The notes below the pieces were generated by a model that was given only the letters and a program-made list of their open reading frames with translations, was not told where the DNA came from and did not search any database. Shown here piece by piece: positions 25,105-33,344 of a stretch of DNA of 64,000 bases; the first letter of the stretch is position 1, and each line of letters starts with the position of its first letter. Location of the stretch: assembly GCA_005877205.1 (NCBI GenBank), contig VBPL01000004.1, positions 1 to 64,000 on the forward strand, given 5' to 3'. The stretch comes from Nitrososphaerota archaeon. GTDB lineage: Archaea > Thermoproteota > Nitrososphaeria > Nitrososphaerales > Nitrosopumilaceae. Made by a program: the position numbers and the translations under genes.

Positions 25105-25514
25105 TCTCTTTTTGGCCTAGGTTTTAGTCGGAATAAGAGACCGCCAACTATCATGACCGGTATTGAAACTGCCATGAATAATGTAGGAATAGTTGTAAGC
25201 TCTGGAACAACGTATGCGTTAGGTATCCTTGGTATGAGAGTGTTGACGTAATACATTCCAGCAAGTGTAACTATGCCACCTGCAATAATCATAGAACCGT
25301 TGAGTCTTGAACCATATCTGCGTGATAATAAAAATGTCGAACCGGTCAGTATCAGTGCTGGAGCAGCACTTATTGAAATAAATTCTCTAATCAGGGATGA
25401 AGGATCAATATCATATGACGGATGATTAAGAAAGTCTGCGATCGATATTATCTGAGCTACAAACATAATAAATAATCCCAAACTTGCTGCAGCTATCCAT
25501 CTTTCTATTGCCAC
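25086..25514 (-). CDS. Four-helix membrane protein, unknown function
   Basis: 142 residues with four hydrophobic segments: 'IAAASLGLFIMFVAQIISI', 'FISISAAPALILTGSTFLL', 'SMIIAGGIVTLAGMYYV' and 'LFMAVSIPVMIVGGLLF'. Ends in a positive tail 'RLKPRPKR'. No recognised family. Divergent partners absent; its 3' end overlaps the acetyltransferase gene by 19 bases on the opposite strand. Confidence 0.65.
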   Translation of the reverse strand: MAIERWIAAASLGLFIMFVAQIISIADFLNHPSYDIDPSSLIREFISISAAPALILTGSTFLLSRRYGSRLNGSMIIAGGIVTLAGMYYVNTLIPRIPNAYVVPELTTIPTLFMAVSIPVMIVGGLLFRLKPRPKRDYFFDR

Positions 25515-25556
25515 AGTAATCTTCTTTTTTACTCAATAAATAAACCAAATGATTAT

Positions 25557-26573
25557 CTAGATTATTCCGACTAAACCAGCCAGTTCTTTTCTGCATGACG
25601 AACCAAGCTCTTCCGCAGCTTTCTCTGGTGTCACCTTGTTTAGAAATACTCCGTATCCTCTTTCAAGTCCAGACCAACGGTCAGCTTGTGGATACACTTC
25701 AATGTGCCAATGGATCTGTCTATTGTTTTTCTTCTCTGGTGAGAGGTGAAATACCATGTTGTATGATGGACTCTTCATCGTATTTGCAAGTCCACCTAGC
25801 GTGGCGCGAAGAATAAGCGAAAGATCATTAATTTCCTTTTGAGTGATTTTGGAAAAGCTTGTTGTATGTTTCTTTGGATATATCCAAAATTCGTATGGGT
25901 GAGATGGCGCCCATGGACAGAAGGCAAGGAATCCTTCTGTTTGTAATATTTGCCGCGGACCACCTGTCTCAGTACTTACTGTTTGGCACATAGGGCATAT
26001 GCCTTTTTCGTTTAAGATTTTGTGCGCAGCTTCCGCTTCTTGTTCAATTACTGGCGGTATTGTCGAAAATGTCACAATGTTTAGATGAGGATGTGTTGTT
26101 GCTCCACCTGCCTCTTTACCATGATTTACGTAAATTGAGACATAGGTAACTCCACGCTGAGTATAAAGCCATCTTAGCCTATCCTGAATTACTACTAGAA
26201 CATTTGACCATTGTTCTATAGATATGCTTGCCAACGAATCTTTGTGCTTTTCTGAGGCAACGACAACATAGTGATATCCATACGCAGGTTCACTATAAAG
26301 TGGCCTATCACTGTAAGAATTTTCTGATGTCGTAGCAACAACTGGATTTTTACTCTCAAAGACTCGAACGGACCAATTTTCAATATAATAATCTTCGGTA
26401 TCTTGAAGTCTTTGAAGCATACCATCTTTTGCAACAAGAGATAATGATGAGGGATTTGTCATGGACTCATTTCCAGGACAATAAGGACACTTTTTGGAAT
26501 CTGCATCGTCGTGATTTTCTTGTGAAACTATAACGAATCTATCAATGACATAATCCTTACGAAGATCACCCAT
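25557..26573 (-). CDS. galT: GalT-family sugar-phosphate nucleotidyltransferase
   Basis: 338 residues of the galactose-1-phosphate uridylyltransferase family (HIT superfamily). Zinc-type 'CPYCPGNE' near the N-terminus, 'YGYHYVVVASEKHKDSLAS', the active-site histidines 'TTHPHLNIVTF', a second 'CPMC' pair, 'FWIYPKKHTTSF', and C-terminal 'RQIHWHIEVYP'. The residue after HPHx is Asn where classical GalT has Gln, so the substrate may be another sugar-1-phosphate or an ADP-sugar. No other galactose genes nearby. Confidence 0.85.
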   Translation of the reverse strand: MGDLRKDYVIDRFVIVSQENHDDADSKKCPYCPGNESMTNPSSLSLVAKDGMLQRLQDTEDYYIENWSVRVFESKNPVVATTSENSYSDRPLYSEPAYGYHYVVVASEKHKDSLASISIEQWSNVLVVIQDRLRWLYTQRGVTYVSIYVNHGKEAGGATTHPHLNIVTFSTIPPVIEQEAEAAHKILNEKGICPMCQTVSTETGGPRQILQTEGFLAFCPWAPSHPYEFWIYPKKHTTSFSKITQKEINDLSLILRATLGGLANTMKSPSYNMVFHLSPEKKNNRQIHWHIEVYPQADRWSGLERGYGVFLNKVTPEKAAEELGSSCRKELAGLVGII

Positions 26574-26803
26574 ATTGGTAAATTCCGGATCTAGTAATTT
26601 AAAACCTTTTCAATGATCGGATTCTGCGACAAAATAACAGATAAAACCTCGTAAAACATGGAAAGAAGCGTTTTGCTGTTTTAGAATATGATAAACACCC
26701 ACCAGTGCCGCAAGAGAAACTTAGCTTCCACTTGCATGCATTTTTGAATTATTTCAGGATCAAAATTACGACCGTTTGATCGATTCCAGATGGACGTCTG
26801 TTC
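26574..26803. other. Intergenic stretch without a supported gene
   Basis: Start of an 846-base gap between galT and the FKBP gene, unusually long for this window. Only frames of under 20 codons were found here. No repeat or RNA gene was recognised. Confidence 0.5.
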
Positions 26804-26944
26804 ATGGACCTGGATAGCACACAAAGTACAGGAGGTTCAGCAAGTCTGTCTGGATTTAATGACTTAGAACCTGTTACAAAGCTCTTAAGGATAATCAGCC
26901 AATCATGCTCAAACCTCTATATAACTAGAATTGGACCTTTGTAA
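26804..26944 (+). CDS. Doubtful 46-residue reading frame
   Basis: ATG at 26804 to TAA at 26942. The first half is Ser/Thr/Gly-rich, the second half a plausible helix and strand ('EPVTKLLRIISQSCSNLYI'). No homolog is recognised and no clear promoter seen; may be a remnant of a decayed longer gene since the frame stays open eight codons upstream of the ATG without another good start. Confidence 0.22.
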   Translation: MDLDSTQSTGGSASLSGFNDLEPVTKLLRIISQSCSNLYITRIGPL

Positions 26945-26962
26945 GGGGATGATTTGAAAGCC

Positions 26963-27121
26963 TTAGGTAGATTCTTTGCCTTTCTTTATCAACAAATACA
27001 GATCTCTTATCTGTTGATAGCTAGGATTACTTAATTTGAAAATTTCTCGTTTAATCCCGAAAGTCTCAATCTCTTTCCACATTTCATCAATGGATTCCAA
27101 CGTAACGGATTCCTTGCTCAT
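26963..27121 (-). CDS. Small hypothetical protein, 52 residues
   Basis: ATG at 27119-27121, TAA at 26963. The composition is that of a soluble helical protein with alternating charged and hydrophobic residues: 'ESIDEMWKEIETFGIKREIF' followed by 'YQQIRDLYLLIKKGKE'. No Cys, no membrane segment. Too short for most automatic gene callers but with good coding character. Not recognised. Confidence 0.5.
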   Translation of the reverse strand: MSKESVTLESIDEMWKEIETFGIKREIFKLSNPSYQQIRDLYLLIKKGKEST

Positions 27122-27419
27122 GTACATTGTACTTTAGATACGACCAAATAGATACTTGTGTGTAACAATCTTGCACATATTTGTAAAGTAGATCTTCTGC
27201 ATTTCACACATGATTTCCAAAATCGTTATGCCTAGTCTATCCACATGTCTGTGTGCACGAACGAATTCGTGACACCATCGAAACTACTGGAAAAGCCGTA
27301 CCAACTATTTCTAACATGATGTTCATACTGGAAATATAACAGAGTGAAGATCTTGGCATTACCAGAATTATCCATTAACTAACTAACCAAAGGATTTTTC
27401 TACCTCATTATTCTTAGAA
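27122..27419. other. Intergenic stretch upstream of FKBP, possibly decayed coding
   Basis: No convincing gene. A frame at about 27210-27350 reads 'HERIRDTIETTGKAVPTIS' but lacks a good start and ends after about 40 codons, so it may be a gene remnant. The promoter of the FKBP gene should be in the last 60 bases, though no clear TATA box stands out. Confidence 0.35.
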
Positions 27420-27920
27420 GTGCATGAAAATAATCCAAAAGCTCTACGAAGAAATTCTGTATACGCAAAAAAGGATGTTTCAACCTTGAATGTCAAAACA
27501 GGAGACAAAGTAAAGATCGAGTACACTGGAACTCTTGACGATGGCACTATTTTTGACAGTTCCGAAGATCATGGTAAACCATTAGAATTTCAAGTAGGTA
27601 GTGGACATGTGATAAAGGGATTTGATGATGCAATCTTGGATATGAAAAAGGGTGATGAAAAAGAATTCAGTGTCTCGCCAAGTCAAGGATATGGAGAACA
27701 TGATCCGACGTTAGTGCAGAAAGTACCAAAAGAGATATTCCCAAAGGATACTGAACTTGTGCCAGGACTCGCGTTCGAGGCAGGATTGCCAACAGGTGAG
27801 AGAATTCCTGCGATGATAACCGCTATAGAAGGTGGTCTAGTATCTGTGGACCTAAATCACCCACTGGCAGGAAAAACGTTGAACTTTAAGATAAAACTCA
27901 CAGAAATAGCATCTCCATAG
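27420..27920 (+). CDS. FKBP-type peptidyl-prolyl isomerase (SlyD-like)
   Basis: Prolyl isomerase/chaperone, cytoplasmic. 'GDKVKIEYTGTLDDGTIFDSS' and 'GSGHVIKGFDDAILDMKKGD' are FKBP signature blocks, with an insert-in-flap region 'SPSQGYGEHDPTLVQKVP' as in SlyD. 166 residues from GTG at 27420; a TTG at 27486 (MNVKTGDKVK) would give 144 residues, closer to the family start, so the N-terminus is uncertain. No membrane segment. Confidence 0.9.
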   Translation: MHENNPKALRRNSVYAKKDVSTLNVKTGDKVKIEYTGTLDDGTIFDSSEDHGKPLEFQVGSGHVIKGFDDAILDMKKGDEKEFSVSPSQGYGEHDPTLVQKVPKEIFPKDTELVPGLAFEAGLPTGERIPAMITAIEGGLVSVDLNHPLAGKTLNFKIKLTEIASP

Positions 27921-27948
27921 TTCTTCTTTTATAACGTCTACAGTGCAA

Positions 27949-27975
27949 GCATGTTTCAGCTAAAATGCTTGTCAA
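27949..27975. terminator. Hairpin after the FKBP gene
   Basis: CAAGCAT ... ATGCTTG, a 7-bp stem with a 12-base loop about 30 bases after the FKBP stop codon. Could end or protect that transcript; weak evidence. Confidence 0.3.
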
Positions 27976-28091
27976 TCATATAACTAGCCACAAGGGTATT
28001 TCAAGATCGGTTCTGAAATCAAAGTTTATGTGTGATATGAAAAATTCGGAAGGTGGGTTGATCGAAAATTACAGATAATTCGGATGTTCAT

Positions 28092-29357
28092 ATGATCTAT
28101 GTCTTGCTTGATGGAATAGGTGATCTGCCACATCCAGATCTGAAGGGCGCTACACCATTAAGCTACGCCAAAACTCCCAATCTTGACAGGCTTGCCAGGA
28201 ATGGGTCTATCGGCGAGGTCATTTCAGTGGGCAAGGGGATTGCTCCTCAGTCCGACATCGCGGTCTTCAATATGCTTGGATATAGGTTCTCGACCGGTGC
28301 TTATGTAGGAAGAGGAGTAATTGAAGCAATAGGCATAGGCATAGATTTCAAGAGTGGTGATCTTGCACTTCGCGGTAACTTTGCAACAGTAAATGATGAA
28401 AATATAATAGTAGATAGAAGAGCTGGCAGAAAGATAGAAAGAGAAGACACTCTTGCCATCGCCCGTGAACTAGAGGAGAAAGTTAGATTCTCAGACCAAA
28501 AGGCGTCAGTTGTGGTTGCACCCACAATAGGACATAGAGTTATAGTCAGAATAAGATACGATGGCAAGTTTCTGTCTCCAGACATCAGTAATACTGACCC
28601 TGCCTATGCAAGAATAGGTGGGATGGGAGTTGCAAAAGCTGTAGGTGACTATCTTAAGATAGAAAAATCGCTTCCGTTAAACGAGTCTTCTAGTGCTAAG
28701 CTCTCGGCATCGCTTGTAAATGAATTCACAGAACAATCACTTGCAATTATGAAAAAAAGTCAAATAAACAAGATCCGCGTTGGAAAAGGGAAAAAACCTC
28801 TAACCGGTATTTTGTTGAGAGATGCAGGAAACGAATTCCCTTATGTCGTGCCAATAAATCAATTACATGGGATGAAATTTTCGTGTATTGTTGATATGCC
28901 TGTTGAAATTGGCATAGCTAATGTCTTAAAGATGCAGCCATTTAGTGGTGGTGGGCTTACCGATTACGAGCAAAAGGCGCAGATTGCGGCAAAGGCCATG
29001 GAGACACAAAATGCAATTTACGTGCATATTAAAGGCCCTGACGAGTTTGGTCACGATGGTGATGCAGTAGGTAAAATGAAAAATATCGAAGAAATAGACA
29101 AACGATTTTTTGGCATGTTGCTTGATAACATAGACACTTCAAAAGTTGCCCTTGTGGTATCAGGTGACCATTCCACACCATGCATAAACAAAAGTCATAG
29201 TGATGATCCCGTTCCAGTACTAGTATCGGGAGATTCTGTCAAAAAAGACGGGACTACAAGATTCACCGAAGATCAGGCCAAGAGGGGCAAAATAGGATTG
29301 TTAGCAGGGGCTGACGTGATAAAGACAGCCATTAAGCTAATCAAATCGCAAAGGTAG
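28092..29357 (+). CDS. apgM: 2,3-bisphosphoglycerate-independent phosphoglycerate mutase, archaeal type
   Basis: Interconverts 3- and 2-phosphoglycerate in gluconeogenesis/glycolysis. 421 residues of the alkaline-phosphatase superfamily: metal Asp in 'VLLDGIGDLPHP', catalytic Ser in 'GIAPQSDIAVFNMLGY', later metal ligands in 'GPDEFGHDGD' and 'VSGDHSTPC'. ATG at 28092. The 3' end overlaps the DUF309 gene by 17 bases. Phosphoglycerate kinase is at 59496. Confidence 0.93.
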   Translation: MIYVLLDGIGDLPHPDLKGATPLSYAKTPNLDRLARNGSIGEVISVGKGIAPQSDIAVFNMLGYRFSTGAYVGRGVIEAIGIGIDFKSGDLALRGNFATVNDENIIVDRRAGRKIEREDTLAIARELEEKVRFSDQKASVVVAPTIGHRVIVRIRYDGKFLSPDISNTDPAYARIGGMGVAKAVGDYLKIEKSLPLNESSSAKLSASLVNEFTEQSLAIMKKSQINKIRVGKGKKPLTGILLRDAGNEFPYVVPINQLHGMKFSCIVDMPVEIGIANVLKMQPFSGGGLTDYEQKAQIAAKAMETQNAIYVHIKGPDEFGHDGDAVGKMKNIEEIDKRFFGMLLDNIDTSKVALVVSGDHSTPCINKSHSDDPVPVLVSGDSVKKDGTTRFTEDQAKRGKIGLLAGADVIKTAIKLIKSQR

Positions 29358-29901
29358 CTATTTTCTTTGATGTAATCATATCTGAGACCTTCTTCCGAAA
29401 TAAGTCAACGTCAATGTCATAATATTTACCATTTGCGCCTGAGAGCTTTTCCATTGCGCGCTTCAAAATTGACAGACAGATATCGCTTTCATTTTTTTGA
29501 TAGTGAACAAGCGCAGCTGCAACAAGAATTATCCCCTGTACTAGGTCTTTTTCACCTTCATACGTCTTCTTCCAAACTCCTTCTAGCACTTCATGACATT
29601 CCCAGAATCGTTCGTTGTTGAAATAGTCTTTAGCTATACGCATAGCCTCTTCTTTTTCTATTTTTTCTTCGATAATGTGTCTTGCATGGTCAAGCGAACC
29701 AAGTGACTCAAGTTTTTCAACAAGTGTATCAAGCTGCGCCTTGTCAATTGAAACATCTAATTCCAAATATTTACTGGAGACTCTCGCGTCACGGATAATT
29801 GCGTGCGTTCCAGAAGTTAGCTTGTCAGCTTTTGACAATAACATTGGAGCATCAGCTGGAAGGTAGCCTTGATTTTTCAGATGAACCATAAAACGATCCA
29901 T
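29341..29901 (-). CDS. DUF309-domain protein
   Basis: 186 residues. The C-terminal half contains the DUF309 helical signature 'YFNNERFWECHEVLEGVWKK' followed by 'VQGIILVAAALVHYQKNE'; the N-terminal 90 residues are not recognised. The conserved His/Glu pair may bind a metal. Biochemical function unknown. ATG at 29899-29901. Confidence 0.8.
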   Translation of the reverse strand: MDRFMVHLKNQGYLPADAPMLLSKADKLTSGTHAIIRDARVSSKYLELDVSIDKAQLDTLVEKLESLGSLDHARHIIEEKIEKEEAMRIAKDYFNNERFWECHEVLEGVWKKTYEGEKDLVQGIILVAAALVHYQKNESDICLSILKRAMEKLSGANGKYYDIDVDLFRKKVSDMITSKKIATFAI

Positions 29902-29949
29902 GTTCTAACAGTGCTCCATTGTAAATCTGTTAGTAAAACACAGTTAAGA

Positions 29950-29957
29950 TTTATATG
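29950..29957 (+). promoter_or_regulatory. TATA box of the S24e-S27ae operon
   Basis: TTTATATG lies 27-34 bases before the ATG at 29984, supporting that codon as the leaderless start of S24e over an in-frame TTG at 29978. Confidence 0.55.
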
Positions 29958-29983
29958 AACTATTAGAAGGACTTGCATTGCAC

Positions 29984-30349
29984 ATGTCAATGATTGAAGT
30001 CACACGGGATGAAAAGAATTCCTTACTATCTAGAAGGGAGATCACGTGTACATTCAAAGGACTAGCTGGTAAACTCAAGAAATTGGAAGCTGCTGACATG
30101 ATAACGAAACAGTTCAATTTAGAAGGCAAGATAGTAGTACCGGTACTTTTGAGAAATGAAACTGGAAGGCCATTGGTTTCTGGCACTTTCTATGTATACG
30201 AGGACGAGAATCTGGCAAAAAAGCATCTAAAGGCTGCCATTTTCAAAAGGTTAGAGAAAGCAAAAGCAGGTCCTGCCAAAGCTGAAGGAGAGGTCCAAGA
30301 AGGACCAGCCGGAAAGAAAGAGGGCAAACCAAAGGACGAGAGTAAGTAA
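29984..30349 (+). CDS. rps24e: Ribosomal protein S24e
   Basis: Small-subunit ribosomal protein. 121 residues: '[20 protein letters not shown]' (N-terminal core), '[19 protein letters not shown]', and '[19 protein letters not shown]', then an acidic/basic Ala-Gly-Lys tail. ATG at 29984 or 29990. Its stop codon shares one base with the start of S27ae, so they are one operon as in other archaea. Confidence 0.94.
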   Translation: MSMIEVTRDEKNSLLSRREITCTFKGLAGKLKKLEAADMITKQFNLEGKIVVPVLLRNETGRPLVSGTFYVYEDENLAKKHLKAAIFKRLEKAKAGPAKAEGEVQEGPAGKKEGKPKDESK

Positions 30350-30522
30350 TGGCTGGAAAAAAAGGATCAAGTCCTAATGTGTACAAGTATTACAAGATCA
30401 AGGGCGAGAAAGCAGAAAGGATTAGGAAGGAATGTTCAAGATGCGGCAAGGGAGTTTTCATGTCTGAACACAAGAGCAGACGAACCTGCGGCAAGTGTGG
30501 ATTAACTGAATTTATCCAGTAA
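30349..30522 (+). CDS. rps27ae: Ribosomal protein S27ae
   Basis: Small-subunit zinc ribosomal protein, 57 residues. The start '[19 protein letters not shown]' is followed by a C4 zinc ribbon '[12 protein letters not shown]' and '[11 protein letters not shown]'. The ATG overlaps the S24e stop (TAATG). Too short for a length-filtered gene list but unmistakable by motif and context. Convergent with the next gene, whose stop begins at the very next base. Confidence 0.95.
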   Translation: MAGKKGSSPNVYKYYKIKGEKAERIRKECSRCGKGVFMSEHKSRRTCGKCGLTEFIQ

Positions 30523-31230
30523 TTAGTATAGTTTCTTCTTTCTAAGACGGGAGACCTTTTCTTTTAGTCTTTCTAGTTTTTGGAGTAAAATAGGATCTAT
30601 CTTGGTATTTGCAAGAATCTCTGCTGGAATTTTGATTACATTTGTATCAAGTGCCATGTTTATTGTAGGCAATTTCATTTCTATCCAAAGTTTTAACACC
30701 TTGTCTTCAAGCTTGTAATCCCTAAAACCTTCTGGGAATTTCTTTGTTATATGCAACAGCAATGTCTTGTCGTTAAATACGGCTCGTGGATCAAAGAGCC
30801 TGGTGGAATCGGCATATACACTTTCAAACAAATTACTTGAGATCTCGTCTGAGACTATATCCATCTCGGAGATTCTTCTTACAAGCTCCAAGTAGTGAAG
30901 AAATTCATGTGCTAGTATGGCATGAATTGTTCCTTTAAGACCGTACGCAACAAGTGGAGCCGTAATCTGGATAATTATCTCTAGTTTGTCATTAGAAATT
31001 ACCGGTATGGTTCTTGCAAACAAGATTCCATAGTCAAATGAACCTGTGTTTGGGTGTGAAGTTACAATTGAAGGTTCAATGTAAGCTAGAGGAAAATTAA
31101 TCCCAGACGCCTTCTCAATCCTGTCTATTCCTGCAAGCGTGACTACAAATCTATCGACTATTAACGAATGAATTTTGTCAGGCAGGAGGCCAGTTTTGTG
31201 CGCTTCGTGTACTTTACGTAACGGATCCAA
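30523..31230 (-). CDS. Putative HExxH metalloprotease-like protein
   Basis: 235 residues, no signal peptide. Residues around 110-125 read 'ILAHEFLHYLELVRR', a HExxH zinc-metallopeptidase motif in a predicted helix, preceded by a hydrophobic strand. The third zinc ligand cannot be assigned with confidence (Glu or His downstream). The C-terminus is Lys/Arg rich. No named family is recognised; protease activity is inference from one motif. Lies downstream of Pus10 on the same strand. Confidence 0.65.
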   Translation of the reverse strand: MDPLRKVHEAHKTGLLPDKIHSLIVDRFVVTLAGIDRIEKASGINFPLAYIEPSIVTSHPNTGSFDYGILFARTIPVISNDKLEIIIQITAPLVAYGLKGTIHAILAHEFLHYLELVRRISEMDIVSDEISSNLFESVYADSTRLFDPRAVFNDKTLLLHITKKFPEGFRDYKLEDKVLKLWIEMKLPTINMALDTNVIKIPAEILANTKIDPILLQKLERLKEKVSRLRKKKLY

Positions 31231-31289
31231 TCGAACAAGTTTGAATCTGACTATAATATAACCTTGACATGTTAAGAAGATCAGCTGTT

Positions 31290-32453
31290 TCAGTTTGTGA
31301 GTGCTATTTTATGAAAATCGAAAAATTTGCATTTGCACTGATTTTCTAATATACTGCTGAGACTTGGTTCGACGTCTTGTCCGTTGACAAGTCTTTTTAT
31401 CGGTATGCCACCGTCTAATTCTACCAATATAGTGAAGGATTTGTCGGATTTTCGTTTCAGTTTTATTCCATAGATTCTCTTTTTATTTTTCCAGCTATGG
31501 TTTTCACGTAGTGATATAGACTGTTCTTTTAGATAGTGCAATGCCTTCAAAACATAAGGTTCGAGTTCGTTTTCTGTTTCTACTTCAAGCACAACTTGTG
31601 CTCTAAACTTAAGATGGTCTGATGGAATCTTTGAAATAACTCTAAGATTTAGAATGGAAATTCCATCAAGTGATATCTTGCGCGATAAAGTCAGGTTTCT
31701 TTTGTGTGGGTTTATTAGTTTTACAAAAAATGGCCTTCCTTTTCCCAGAACCAGACTTGACTCGTCCTCACTTCCTACCCATGTAATTTTTGCTTGCCGG
31801 CCTCCAAATTTATCAAACAAGAACTTGACAATCTTTCCTTCTACACTGTTAAAATCTGAAATGCCATGAAAATCACAGTGAAAACAACCTTTGCCTTCAC
31901 ATTGCCCACATGATTTTTGTTTTTGAGGAATGCCTCGAGCGTTTTTGGTATATCTTCCCTGCAATAGTACAGCCTTGGGTTTTATTTCGTATAGTTCCTT
32001 TTTGAAATCAATAGTAAGTACGACATCTGGATTGTTATAATCCACTTTTGTTCTTGTCTTTCTTCCAAAACGCTTTCCTATCTCTCTAGTTACTTCGCTC
32101 TTGATTCCAGCAATACCACGAAGTTTGAACTTTGATCGAATTATATCATCTCTATCAAGAATTGATGGCTTCAATATAGCCCCTACTAGAAACGTAGAGA
32201 ACTCGTATTCTTTTGAGATTTCAAGCATTTTTCTCAAGTGAATGTCTATATCAGACATGAGATTCTTGCAAATGTAGCATGATTTTGGATTTTTTTGCTT
32301 AAGGATGTATCGAATTTTTATTCCTAGTTTGTTGTAAGAGAGAACACCCAATCTTTTTGCAAACATCCTTCCGATACAATGATCACAAAGATGATGCTCT
32401 TGTAATATCTTTCTAGTATCCTCAATTACTTGTACCAGTTTTTCTTTCGTCAT
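31290..32453 (-). CDS. pus10: tRNA pseudouridine synthase Pus10
   Basis: Makes pseudouridine 54/55 in the T loop of archaeal tRNA. 387 residues. N-terminal THUMP-like region with zinc cysteines ('LCDHCIGRMF', 'CYICKNL'), a central 'CGQCEGKGCFHC', and the catalytic region 'GSEDESSLVLGKGRPFFVKL', where Asp of 'SED' matches the RED/RTD catalytic Asp but the preceding Arg is Ser. ATG at 32451-32453 preferred over an in-frame TTG 24 bases upstream. Confidence 0.9.
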   Translation of the reverse strand: MTKEKLVQVIEDTRKILQEHHLCDHCIGRMFAKRLGVLSYNKLGIKIRYILKQKNPKSCYICKNLMSDIDIHLRKMLEISKEYEFSTFLVGAILKPSILDRDDIIRSKFKLRGIAGIKSEVTREIGKRFGRKTRTKVDYNNPDVVLTIDFKKELYEIKPKAVLLQGRYTKNARGIPQKQKSCGQCEGKGCFHCDFHGISDFNSVEGKIVKFLFDKFGGRQAKITWVGSEDESSLVLGKGRPFFVKLINPHKRNLTLSRKISLDGISILNLRVISKIPSDHLKFRAQVVLEVETENELEPYVLKALHYLKEQSISLRENHSWKNKKRIYGIKLKRKSDKSFTILVELDGGIPIKRLVNGQDVEPSLSSILENQCKCKFFDFHKIALTN

Positions 32454-32503
32454 GATAACATATCGTAAATTAGCCAAGTATTATTTGTAATCACTGGAAT
32501 ATT

Positions 32504-33187
32504 CTACCAGGGAAATAGTCGTCTTTGTGATTCTTTGTCAGTTACGCTAATTGCTTTTGTAGGACACGTCTGAGCTGCATCAAGTATTTTCTCAGATCTA
32601 GCGCCCTGTTCATTTATTACTCTTGATTTAGGATTTACTCTAACATTTCTTTCTACTCTAAATACGGTCGGTACAATTGTCTCACAACTACAGCAAGCTA
32701 TACACTTGCTTTGATCAACCTTGACTGATACCGGAACATCTCTTTCTGTTTCTATAATTGGTTCCGTGTCTACTCTGGCTTCAGCTCTTACTCGTTCATA
32801 ATATTCCCAGAAAGTTTTTTCGTAATATTTCCAAAAATCCTGATATGCATTTTCTGTTTGTTTAGTATATCTACTCCAATCCTCCTCTGTGGTTTCATCA
32901 GATGGTCTTGCGCCCCAAGAATATTTCTTGGAACCAAAATCATGTTTTTTCGTAGAGTTCTTGTCATTGTAACTTCCGTGTGATGAGCTAGTTTGGATGC
33001 TTTTCTTATACTCAGCCCTAAGAGCTTGATAAGCTTCCGTTATTACCTTGAATTTTTTACCATCTTGGTGTGAGTTGTTCTTGTCAGGATGGTATTGTAA
33101 AGCAAGTTTTCTGTATGCAGCCTTTACTTCTTTAATAGAAGCACTATCCACAAGGCCAAGTGCCTGATAACATTGATAGCTATTCAA
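32504..33187 (-). CDS. J-domain protein fused to a ferredoxin
   Basis: 227 residues. Residues 1-65 are a J domain with the HPD motif in 'ALQYHPDKNNSHQDG', which would stimulate an Hsp70 ATPase. A polar Tyr/Lys-rich linker follows. The C-terminal 75 residues are a single-cluster ferredoxin: 'CIACCSCETIVP' and 'CPTKAI' give C-x2-C-x2-C ... CP. The mix suggests a redox-linked chaperone, or delivery of Hsp70 to an Fe-S process; from memory, J-ferredoxin proteins exist in plants and in ammonia-oxidising archaea. ATG at 33185-33187. Confidence 0.88.
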   Translation of the reverse strand: MNSYQCYQALGLVDSASIKEVKAAYRKLALQYHPDKNNSHQDGKKFKVITEAYQALRAEYKKSIQTSSSHGSYNDKNSTKKHDFGSKKYSWGARPSDETTEEDWSRYTKQTENAYQDFWKYYEKTFWEYYERVRAEARVDTEPIIETERDVPVSVKVDQSKCIACCSCETIVPTVFRVERNVRVNPKSRVINEQGARSEKILDAAQTCPTKAISVTDKESQRRLFPW

Positions 33188-33344
33188 TAGAACAGTATAG
33201 TTAAGCTATTTTAAAAAATCTCTTTTTGTCCATTTATACTGTGAAAATGCTAAAATAATTGGACAAATACGAATTTTGTCTTTCACCCTTTCTTCAATCC
33301 CTATTCAAGATGAAAAAACCTAATTTAACTAGGTTCTTACGATA

